From Ectobius pallidus (taxonomy: Eukaryota; Arthropoda; Insecta; Blattodea; Ectobiidae): a DNA stretch of 64,000 bases. A program made the translations under genes and the position numbers. A model generated the notes under the pieces. The model was not told where the DNA came from, ran no database searches, and saw only the letters and a program-made list of their open reading frames with translations. This document shows positions 55,183 through 64,000 of the stretch, in pieces; within the stretch, counting starts at the first letter, position 1, and each line of letters begins with the position of its first letter. The DNA lies in the NCBI GenBank assembly GCA_964059195.1, contig CAXKWD010000013.1, forward strand, positions 24,404,611 through 24,468,610, given 5' to 3'.

Positions 55183-56092
55183 CATAAAAACCGTACACTT
55201 TCATAGCCAGTTTCGAAATCAGTGATATCAAAATATAGATAATTGGTTACTTATTAGAATCCTTGTAACAAAATGTCTGTTGAACAGTATCATTGACATT
55301 GCTATAAATTAATGTTCTCAGCGAGGATAAATAAAGACGTATAACTACATACAACATGATTTACATAATGTACTAATATCGTGTCAATTATGTCTTATTG
55401 AAGCCACATTTACTGTAGTTCCTTTACTGAAGTAACCGCCATGAACAATTTTCCCTACAACCACGATGTTATAATATCAGCGTAATAAGTAAACTGTTTA
55501 AGAGACACTCCACAACATAAGTAGACTTCTCTTTTTTCAACAACAGATCACTTGAGTTTACATAACCCACTCTCCTGGAGGATATAAGGGCCCTCGAGCT
55601 TTCGTCTCTTGTGGTCCTCCCCTTCCCTCTATCCTAGCGCTCGCTTTGAAACGCTGAGACCCATTAAAACGTACCAGCTCCCCGATTTATTAAATCCGGC
55701 GTCATGTTACCCACACTCAGTGGCCTCCTTAATATCCGGTCACCTTGCTGTTCTATCATACCATAGTGCACATTCAGAAGTTTGGTTGTGAGCGAAAAGA
55801 ACACTGAGCAAACTGAAAAAGTAGTGCAAAATTATAAAATAATGTAGAGCAATATTCACTTATTCTTTCTTTTTAATATAAAAGGATATTTGTTTCAAAG
55901 GTTAATATCCCGGATTTTTTAAGTTTAGGCCTACTGGAGAAGCAAAAAACTGTTATCGTTAGTAAAATCACTATTATCAACAGGAAGAATACAAATAATC
56001 GAATTTTGAATAATGATTTGGATATAAACTAATTAATTGTGTAATGATTTTTAATCCGTGTCAATTTCGAAAAAATTCTTTCTTTCTTTCTT
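55183..56092. other. Non-coding stretch with a GC-richer block
   Basis: Positions 55570-55800 are GC-richer, contain a TATA-like GGATATAAGGGCCC at 55580-55593 and are open for 60 codons, but no LTR ends or protein family could be shown. Elsewhere AT-rich. Confidence 0.4.
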
Positions 56093-56537
56093 TTTCGTAG
56101 TTTTACCTCTCCCTTTTAGGATTTAAGCGACCCAAGCAGCCCGGGCGTTACTGGGCCGCGACCTGTCGGGAGAGGGATTACCTTTGGATCACATACATAC
56201 TTTTTTGACCAGACAAGGACATGGAGGGCCTCCCCGGATGAGTGATCAGCCCAATGCCGGGGCCACCTCCGAGACAACACGAACACATAGGACGATGCAC
56301 ACCATTCACACACACACACTCACTCAGAACAAGGCGAGGATGAAGATGAAGATGTTAATGACGGCCAGATGATATCCGGGGACCACAAGGGCCTAAAGTT
56401 ACCTGACATTTGTCTCATAGGTGAGGGAAAACCTCGGAAAAAACCTCACCTAGGTAACTTGTCCCGACCAGGAATCGAACCCGGGCCCGCTGCGTGAGAG
56501 GATTGGACGCATCCCCTGAGCCACAGCGGTGGACGGG
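56093..56537 (-). mobile_element. tRNA-derived SINE, family A copy 3, near full length
   Basis: On the minus strand the head is complete: CCACCGCTGTGGCTCAGGGG (A-box region, 56537-56510) and GGGTTCGATTCC (B box, about 56478). The body includes TTCGTGTTGTCTCGGAGG and AAAAAGTATGTATGTGATCC and ends GGGAGAGGTAAAACTACG, followed by a (GAAA)n tail (56083-56098). At about 445 bp it is the best reference copy for the family in the window. Confidence 0.92.
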
Positions 56538-56539
56538 GG

Positions 56540-57013
56540 AAAAAAAAATCTTGGGTATATTAAATTAGGAAGAAAAATATGTAAAAAATAAGTTTTGAAA
56601 ATAATGTTCGTAAAACGGGATGGATTTATTCACTTTTGATTTAAAGAATATAAATTATAAAGAATGCAGTTAATAATGGAAACAAAGATCTCGTTTCCTA
56701 GATCCTCTTCCATTGTCTTCCATTTCACACAAAAGTAAAATATTAAGTAGGCGTAAGATGCTACACTGAACCTATCTTGTATCAGTTAGGAAACTACCAC
56801 TCAGCAATGGATTCAAATCCATTTGCTATTTCAATTGTTGACTGTAACGTTTAGGAAGTTGCAGCGCTGCCAACTGTCAACGAAATGTGAAAATATGTCT
56901 TCTTATGTGTAATTACTAACGTCTGACGGACGGACATACATAAGACTTCATGCCAGCGGGTATCTACTTCTTTTCCTCACACATATACTGTATGTAGTCT
57001 AAAATCTATTATG
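56540..57013. other. Non-coding stretch
   Basis: Nothing recognised. Confidence 0.45.
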
Positions 57014-57015
57014 TA

Positions 57016-57284
57016 CAGGTAGGGAAAAAAAGCGGACCGACTAAAATATCTAAGTTGCCAATATGAGCCACTGCGCATGCCTAGCGGCATTCACAGGATA
57101 GCATGGAATGTATTGAAAAATTTGTTCTAGTGTCGACTGTTGACTTAGCCCATTTCGAAACCCAGAATATGGTTTCTAATCTTATTGTTTTATAACTGAA
57201 CATATCAATTATTAATATTATTATAAAATATTAACACAAATTATATTATATTTACAAAGGTCGGTCCGCTTTTTTCCCTACCTG
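57016..57284 (+). mobile_element. TA-flanked MITE 'CAGGTAGGGG', copy 2 (269 bp)
   Basis: Ends CAGGTAGGGAAAAAAAGC and, on the other strand, CAGGTAGGGAAAAAAGCG; TA outside both (57014-57015, 57285-57286). The left half matches copy 1 closely; the right half differs, so this copy has an exchanged or diverged 3' half and is not a simple sister. Confidence 0.92.
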
Positions 57285-57289
57285 TACAA

Positions 57290-57628
57290 CACTTATTGGC
57301 GAAACTACGCCAACTGTAATAAGGGTTTATATCTGTAGTTGCCAGAATAAACAAATAAATAAAACGAGGTAACCTCGCAGTCGCTTCCACCTCTTATTGT
57401 AAAAGTTCACATTCATTCTCAAACTCATACCTGAATGAAAACTGCTAAACAAATCTGCTACCATAGTGATAAACAGCGCAGATTAATACATTATCGTATT
57501 TCACAAATAACCTGTGTTCGAATACATTCTCTAACTAGCTAGCAATACACAATCCTTTGTAAAACGCCTCAACTTAAGCACGGAATTTTTTCCTGCAGGT
57601 AGGTCGATTACAATACATTCTAATGCTT
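57290..57628. other. Non-coding stretch
   Basis: Nothing recognised. Confidence 0.45.
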
Positions 57629-57629
57629 A

Positions 57630-58408
57630 ATTTACAATGGAGCGACACCCGCGACGCGACAACAGCGACGCGGCATTCGACATTTTCTGACCAATGGCAA
57701 GCAAGCATTTCTGCGGCAAAACGTCACGATAGCGGCGCGACGGAAGTTGAGTTGGAGTTAACTTTTACCGCGCGACATCAGCTGAGATGAGCGGAAATCG
57801 AATGTATTTTGTTTTTCCAATGGCGATCACAGCCACAGCAATTTATATGGGGAACGATACTACATTTAATTAGATTTCTATATGGTTTTTAATCATTTCA
57901 AGACGGGTTCAAGTAATTAAATTTAATTTTCTCAGCCTGTAAAATTTATTTACAGCCCTTTCTTTGAAAAGGATGTTATGTGTTCCACGGTATAAAACTA
58001 AGCTCAAACTAACCTCAAATTCAAAGTTACTGCAATATAGGCTCTGCTGGAAATACTGCTTCTCGCGTTCAAAATAATGTATTTATACTATATGAGGACC
58101 TGTGATTTGCAACAAGGTGTCATTCACATATTATTTTGCTAATAGGAATCTGTATCTCGGTAGCCATAAACATTTCAGAATCAGGGAACCACAATTCCCA
58201 CGCAATAAATAATTGACGCTCCCTGACATGATTTCTCATTTTTCTTCTTATATAGGGCTAAAAGTATTCTTGAATTGCATGAATATTAAGTCAGTATTAT
58301 TTAATATGTTTGATTAGTTCACGTCGCGACGTATTGTGAACACAGTCCGCGGCGCGACGCGATACTGCAATTCACGCCGCGTGTCGCTGGTGTCGCCCTA
58401 TTGTAAAT
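57630..58408. mobile_element. CpG-rich terminal-inverted-repeat element (779 bp)
   Basis: Ends ATTTACAATGGAGCGACACC and, on the other strand, ATTTACAATAGGGCGACACC match at 18 of 20 positions and are followed on both sides by CpG-dense sequence (GCGACGCGAC, GCGACACGCGG). The interior is AT-rich and has no recognisable protein. A clear target duplication was not found, so the superfamily is left open. Confidence 0.75.
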
Positions 58409-58605
58409 GCCACTTAAATGGAATTTTTGCTTTCGCAAAAACTGTTTTGGAGACTAGTTTTGCTCATTCTCCTAGAGGTAGTAAACCACTGATGTACAGG
58501 TGTGTGTTCAAGACAATAATATAGACTCAGTCATTTAGGTTGTCTAATTGTCGGGCGATTGAACCTGTATGCTGACCAAATTAAAGTTGCGTTGGATAAC
58601 GGGTA

Positions 58606-59934
58606 GAGTACGATTACTTCCACAAAGTCTCTGGATTTTTACATACATACCTTAGGAGCGAGTGTCACAGTTCCTAGAGTTCCTGCCTAGGGGAGGTAGC
58701 TGCACCCTGATTGGTCCACCTCTTCTATCCCAGTCAACGTGTTGTCTGTCTCTGTCTCTGTCTCACTGCGGCATTATCCTTCCACTCAACTTTTAGAGTA
58801 TTTGTGTTGCCAGCGCGATCTTCACTCTGTACTCACCAGTAGCTCACTGATCTATGCGCATGCGACCCTGCGCAAGGTGTAACGCGAAAGCTCGCTGGCT
58901 GGGTTAGGCCGGTATTCCACTATCCAAGTTATTTGATCAAATCGTCTAGAAAAAAGAAAATGGCCGCCTGTTGCTTCAAGGAAACCGTATTGGACGAGCA
59001 TTTGAAGACTTTTTGCATGTCGTTACATTGGATCAAAGATTTCCCGGCATTCATAGCATAGGGGTCCAAAATGGCGGCTAAACATCGACTGTTTTGAGAA
59101 ATAAACGGCACCAAAATAGTTTGATACCACATATTCTTCAAGTAGGCCTATATATGATTATTCAGTATTTAACTTAATCCACATTTCAAAAATGATGTAC
59201 CGGTACTACATGCTATAGTAGTAATATAGGGATGTATTTTTAAAAATCCTGCAAACTAACCTAAACTCGTCTCACATAACCAATGTAAACAATGATTCAG
59301 CCTGATTTTGTCATTTAGATATTTCTCAAATGCGGGGTCACTGCTACAAAAGCATTTTTCAGCTAATAAAGTTATGCCATTATTTATACTGTTTTACGAT
59401 TCACCATCGAAAATCAAGCCTTCTGTATGCCTGCATTTTTTACTTAGTAGGCTATTGAGCAGACCAGCATTATAAATCACAAAACATTCAAACAGTACTT
59501 TCATGGCAGAGCATTTATACTATTTAAGCCACATTTCGAAAGCGACATACCAGAAGATATAAATATTGGCATTGCAAGCGAACCTAAACTCGTGGCATCG
59601 TTAACATAACCTTCAATTTAAAGAAAGTAACGATTCGGCCTGGCTTCCTTGTCATTTAGATATTTCTGCAATTATGCTATAAAATATTTATATAAAACTA
59701 ATAAACTAATGCCATTATAAATAATTTTTCAATGATTTAATCTTCGAAATTCAAGCTTTCCCTATACAGAGAAAACTGGTTTTGGTCAAAGCTATTGGAT
59801 GTAGTGTACTAGCGCATCTTTAATTCAAATATCGCCTGACAAGTTCTTCGTGAAGTTCTTGTCCAATGAATTGGATAGTGGAATCCCGCCTTTAGGTCTT
59901 CAAGGCCAGAGACTTTGTGGAAGTAATCGTACTC
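58606..59934. mobile_element. TA-flanked non-autonomous transposon interrupted by another element
   Basis: Perfect 29-bp inverted ends begin GAGTACGATTACTTCCACAA and continue AAGTCTCTGG. TA flanks both (58604-58605, 59935-59936). Without the 984-bp insert at 58907-59890 the element is about 345 bp. Perfect ends suggest recent mobility, yet it has already received another insertion eight bases before the start of its right terminal repeat. Confidence 0.92.
58907..59890. mobile_element. Nested element with GGC(C/G)GG ends (984 bp) and internal tandem duplication
   Basis: Ends GGCCGGTATTCCACTATCCAA and, on the other strand, GGCGGGATTCCACTATCCAA. The left flank is TTA and the right TTT, compatible with a slightly decayed Harbinger-type TTA duplication. 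Inside, a unit of about 323 bp occurs twice in tandem: AACCTAAACTCGT recurs at 59258 and 59581, with GTCATTTAGATATTTCT and ATGCCATTAT in register. No transposase was recognised. Confidence 0.8.
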
Positions 59935-59936
59935 TA

Positions 59937-60189
59937 ACTGCATAGACAATTAAGTGCAAATAAGGTAAATAGTTCACCGTTATCGTAACACATAGTTCAC
60001 TGGATTTTATTTGTAGTTATTTGGATAATTATGACTATTAACCAGAGACGGACAATTAACTATAATGAATTCTCACTCTGGATCTATGTACTGTGCGCCA
60101 CGCAGTCACCATGCGTATCCATCCACATGATGAAATGTTTTCAGCAACCTTCTTGCAGTGGAACCGGTCATTAAGGCTGTACAAGTGTA
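59937..60189. other. Non-coding spacer
   Basis: Short interval with nothing recognised. Confidence 0.4.
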
Positions 60190-60453
60190 CAGGTAGGGGA
60201 AAAAAAGCGGACCGACTCTTGTAGCTGATTTCAATGCCTTGTGATACGTAAATAAATATAAGAGATGTAACGGAAACTTTTTTTTACAAGCAATGCAAAT
60301 TACGTGAAATTATTTCTCAATTCAAGCAATTTATCGACCCTATAACAAATGTCAATACATTCCCTGCTATCCTGTGAATGATGCTAGGCATGCGCAGTGG
60401 CTCACATATCGGCAACTTAGATATTTTAGTCGGTCCGCTTTTCCCCCTACCTG
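60190..60453 (-). mobile_element. TA-flanked MITE 'CAGGTAGGGG', copy 3 (264 bp)
   Basis: Reverse orientation relative to copy 1: the body reads CTGCTATCCTGTGAATG and CATGCGCAGTGGCTCA on the plus strand. Ends CAGGTAGGGGAAAAAAAGCG and CAGGTAGGGGGAAAAGCG; TA on both sides (60188-60189, 60454-60455). It matches copy 1 over its full length, including the ATTTCAATGCCTTGTGATAC block, so copies 1 and 3 are closer to each other than to copy 2. Confidence 0.93.
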
Positions 60454-60770
60454 TAGGCCTACATATTACCAAATAAACTCTTTTAACACTAAATTGGGTA
60501 CCTGTAAGTAATGGGATAACTGAAAATAACGAAATTATCCAGTTATCTGATAACTATGATCCTGTTAATTGTATGAAAGATGGTTGCCTGAGCAATTTTT
60601 CGGCAAGTTAAACAATCAACTTTTAACCGAATAAACCCAGCTCTACTGACAATCAAATTCAATATATTGAGAGTTGTAATTAGTTAAATACTGGTATTAG
60701 TTCAGGGCGATTTGTTTAATGGACTCATCCTTAATGCAATTATACAGATAACTGTAGTTAAGTGTTCTGT

Positions 60771-60890
60771 AGTTAAGGCTTCTTAGCCGTGGTGAAAAAG
60801 GCTACGGCTTCGAGTCCGCTTCCGGCGTGGCTGTTTGTGAATGATAAGAAAAAATCAAAGTAAACAAATGGTAAACAATAAAAATATTTA
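60771..60890 (+). mobile_element. SINE family E fragment, tRNA-like part without 5S
   Basis: GGCTTCTTAGCCGTGG, GGCTTCGAGTCCGC (B-box region) and GTGGCTGTTTGTGAATGATAAG match 49891-49995, and an A-rich tail follows. Relative to that copy, about 35 bp are missing between AGCCGCGG and AGCCGTGG, the pattern expected of a deletion between short direct repeats. No 5S sequence precedes it. Confidence 0.7.
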
Positions 60891-62130
60891 AGAATACTTG
60901 GTAGAATAGCACAAAAATTGTATAAGTTTCCAGCGGAATTTGTAGAATTACAGACCCAAGTTTCGTACACTCTTCATGCCTAGATATTTGTAACATTGTC
61001 AAATGAAAACCCCCTTAACTATTCCGAGAAGTATCCTAAAACATACTGCACATTCTTTTTTCAAACCCTTTGAAATATTAATGCCCAGCTTTGAAAATAT
61101 CATAAATGATTCAATAATGGGTTTATAGCCGCTCCATTTCATCTGCTAGAACATTAAGCTTATTCATATTTTAACAGAGTTCGAATATTCGATGACGGAA
61201 AAAAGAGATTTTGTTACGCTGTCTCGTAATCCCGGCGATTAGTAACTTTACAAAATTTTACATTTTTATGACATAGGTGTAGAATTCATTTTCTTTATAA
61301 TTTTTTTAATAAAAGTTTACATGCATGTTTGCTATTTTTATAAACGATATTGATCTCTTGTGGGTGGGAGTCATCTCTCGTTTGTGCTTGGTGGAAAAAA
61401 AAAAAACATTTAAACCTCGTCAAAATTCAAACTAAATATTATCAACCAGTTATATTTCACATAACACTTTGTCACACCAGAATCGTCATTTTTTGTGTAT
61501 TGAAGCACCATTCTCAATTTATTATGTTGCTAGTATATTATCCACATGCAGTTTAATTTTATTCGTAAACAAAAATCAAAGTTTCTCAAACAAATCATAG
61601 GTAATCTGCACTTATCACAGGTTTTTATAACGAGAGGTTCAGAATTTATCTTGAGTTTATCTCGAGTTATGTTTATTGCGAATATGTAGCGAATATTCGC
61701 AGAATTAAGCCTCTAATGAATGATTAAAACCTTGAAAATAAATAGAAAACATTGCTATTTGTGCCATTGTAAGCGAGATAGCATGTAAAGAGACAATCGA
61801 TGAGTTATAATATATCGATAATCTCGTCATTAGTGATAGTCGGGATTCGTGTGATTTTTCACCAGCTGTTTTAGTTTTGGGCTAATCTTCCTTGATACAA
61901 ATTAAAAATTTTATATTAATATTTTATTGATTATTATAAGAGATGTGCAGTGTCTCACAACACATATAATTATACATAATCATATCTACCCTTGTCCATA
62001 TGCAGAGTAATATATACCGGTATATGAAAGCTGTGTTCAATGATTAACTGTTTTATTTTTAATAAAGAAGGTGGTATGAAGATGTTTCAATATCCAATCC
62101 TCGTTAATTTACGTAAAAAACAGTTGCACG
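60891..62130. other. AT-rich non-coding stretch
   Basis: Nothing recognised. Confidence 0.5.
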
Positions 62131-62140
62131 AAGGTGTGAT

Positions 62141-62940
62141 AAAATGAAAGTGATAAAAATGAAAGGATATAATTGTGACGATAGATACTTGCAATTGGTT
62201 GTAATTTTACGATTTTCTATAATGGATTGATAACTGATAAATGAGCTAAATAGTCAATTTATTTTAACTTTGGTGAGATGAAATTACGCTGCTTAAAATT
62301 AGAGCAAAAATGAGCTAATGATTCAGTGCCAGTAAGAGATGTTGTGAGATTGGAGGTTATGCTAATATTTACTTTTCGTCAAGTAAGAAGGAAGAAAATG
62401 GTACTGAACAATAGTACATTATGCAACAAGCCTATAACGACATTTATTAAGATAAGAGTATGTTGCGTTGCTCGGTTCATAATTTTATACGGGTATCTTA
62501 ATTGCCTTTATAAGCAAGTTGCATACGACTGTTTTTGTTCGAACATAATTAGTCTAAATGTTTAAATTTTGAGAATTATATTCACTCAAACAGACGGTCA
62601 CGCGCCATGAACTTCCCACCAACTGGTAAAAGTTCTTGTCTTCTTTGACAGATGGCAGCTCATGTCGTCGGTCAAATCGAAGCTTCCTTTTCGTCATTTT
62701 CATAAATCCAACGGATTATGACAACAGGAAATTAATACATTTTTAGTATGATATTAAAATTAACACGAGCAGAATTAATTTTATTCTAAATACAGGCTAT
62801 TTACTACGCAGATTTCAGTTGCTACCTTCAAGGCCTCAAGATCGTACCTGTTAGATATTAAATGATACCACACCGATATCAAAATGAAAAAGCGTCGGAA
62901 TGAATGACTGTCATATGATACCATTACGTTACACGTAATA
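62141..62940. repeat. Composite dispersed repeat: modules C, A (inverted pair) and B
   Basis: Module C lies at 62141-62262. Module A occurs as a facing pair: plus-like at about 62404-62460 (TTATGCAACAAGCCTATAACG) and minus at about 62490-62552 (its reverse reads AACAGTCGTATGCAACTTGC). Module B follows at about 62642-62940 with AGATGGCAG, TTTTAGTATGATATTAAAAT and GATACCATTACG. B here matches 13395-13635 more closely than 12903-13195. The shared order A-B suggests fragments of one larger element. Confidence 0.55.
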
Positions 62941-64000
62941 AGCACAATAAGCGTATGGTGGAAAAAAAAAATGCTTTAACGTGCTACTGGTACTACGGGA
63001 ACCGAAACGGATGCCAATTAAGTCAACTATTATAAATATTAACTAACAAGTTAACTACATATCGATATCGGAGGTGAAAGACAGTAAGTCCATTTTTTAA
63101 AGACATTACAGTTTTAAAATACGTTAATTATATTTTTCCGCTTTTTCGGGGTGGGAAGTATTATCTCCTATTAAAAATAACAAGCTGCTTACATTTTGAT
63201 ATCTCTGCCTTTCGTGTCTATCGTAATTTAATTGCGTTTTGTGTTTTCCACCCCACTCTTCCATGCTTTCCTTTTTTTCAGTTAATTACATAATTGGTGT
63301 TGAACTAAAATCGTTAGTAAAGGGTTGTTATTAAATATAATCCTACGGAGTATAGACAAGAGGATTGTTTCAAATTAGGACTTCTGTAAATATTTGAAAA
63401 AGATTGAAGATAAGATTAACAATCCATTTCATTCAGTAATCATTGTAATAGGTTTTAGATTCTTAGACCCGATATAAATATCCCTACAAGATTGTCAATA
63501 TCAAGATTATGTATAGATCACTGAGATAACATTGTAATAAATTTGTAACCTATTATGGAATAACCTATAACAAAGTCTTCAAAGCAGGTAAGCAGGTAAG
63601 CAGGTGACTTTGGATGTTAACTGAACACCGCAGAATGTATTATAGTAGTAGGGACCTACAATTTAATGAAGAATCTGAACGACTATCGGGTCTTATGATT
63701 CAAAGTCATAAGTGAAGGTCAGAAGTGATGGTCCTGAAAATCCACAATATTATTTACAGGGGGTTTAAACCCGGACCCGTTAACCACGAAACTGAAATAC
63801 GTTTTGTAATATTTATTCTAATTGAGAAGGAGGGTCTTCCAGTGTACACAGATTACCTTATCGCACCACTAGAGCATTTCTTTAGCAAAAGGATAAGCGT
63901 TCTTAAAGCTTCATTTCTGTTTGATGTCCACTTCTGTGTTACGGACAAGCAAGAAATACCATTTATCGGATTTTTAGCACTTAGCAACCCTGTCGCCACT
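62941..64000. other. Non-coding stretch to the window end
   Basis: AT-rich; a GCAGGTAA triple repeat (AGCAGGTAAGCAGGTAAGC) lies at about 63583-63604. Nothing else recognised. Confidence 0.5.

Overview
The window is AT-rich, intron-free-looking animal DNA crowded with eukaryotic transposable elements. There are no operons, ribosome binding sites or long open frames. The mix of mariner, Tc1, hAT and Harbinger-type elements, non-LTR retrotransposon tails, tRNA- and 5S-derived SINEs and a 17.6/297-style LTR points to an arthropod. A hemimetabolous insect, possibly a cockroach (Blattodea), is my best guess. That guess rests on family resemblance and on the very frequent word TAGGCCTA, not on a marker gene. 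No complete protein-coding gene is visible. The best host-gene candidate is one small terminal exon on the minus strand at 53484-53632. It has a strong acceptor site and encodes a hydrophobic C-terminus. If real, most of the right-hand 10 kb is intron of that gene.

Left third (1-22800): two SINEs meeting tail to tail (3671-4535), a third SINE (6354-6664), a decayed reverse-transcriptase fragment (6960-7745), a hAT MITE with a perfect 8-bp target duplication (11087-11252), an inverted composite repeat (12805-13790), a Tc1 transposase fossil (15546-16248), a TA-flanked MITE (17160-17405), a GC-rich solo LTR (18466-19428) and a SINE with a perfect 14-bp target duplication (20500-20799).

Middle (22800-44700): a coding-like minus-strand frame (22819-23019), an RNase H fragment with an (AAT)n tail (24454-25247), a second hAT MITE (26293-26471), a DUF4817-type fragment (30732-30948), several more MITEs, a non-LTR 3' end (33850-34205), a fold-back mariner (38731-39406), a three-unit tandem array (41203-41660), a SINE with an 11-bp target duplication (41786-42240), a long (TA)n tract and a Harbinger-type MITE with doubled ends (44286-44676).

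Right third (44700-64000): a second fold-back mariner (49609-50569) carrying a nested SINE made of a near-complete 5S rRNA joined to a tRNA-like unit; a second solo LTR in the opposite orientation (51330-52264); the terminal exon; three copies of one TA-flanked MITE within 5.6 kb; a CpG-rich terminal-inverted-repeat element (57630-58408); and a transposon inside a transposon (58606-59934).

The genes and elements here do not form a pathway. What they record is a history of insertion: several target duplications are still perfect, several elements are nested, and the coding parts of the autonomous elements are all broken.
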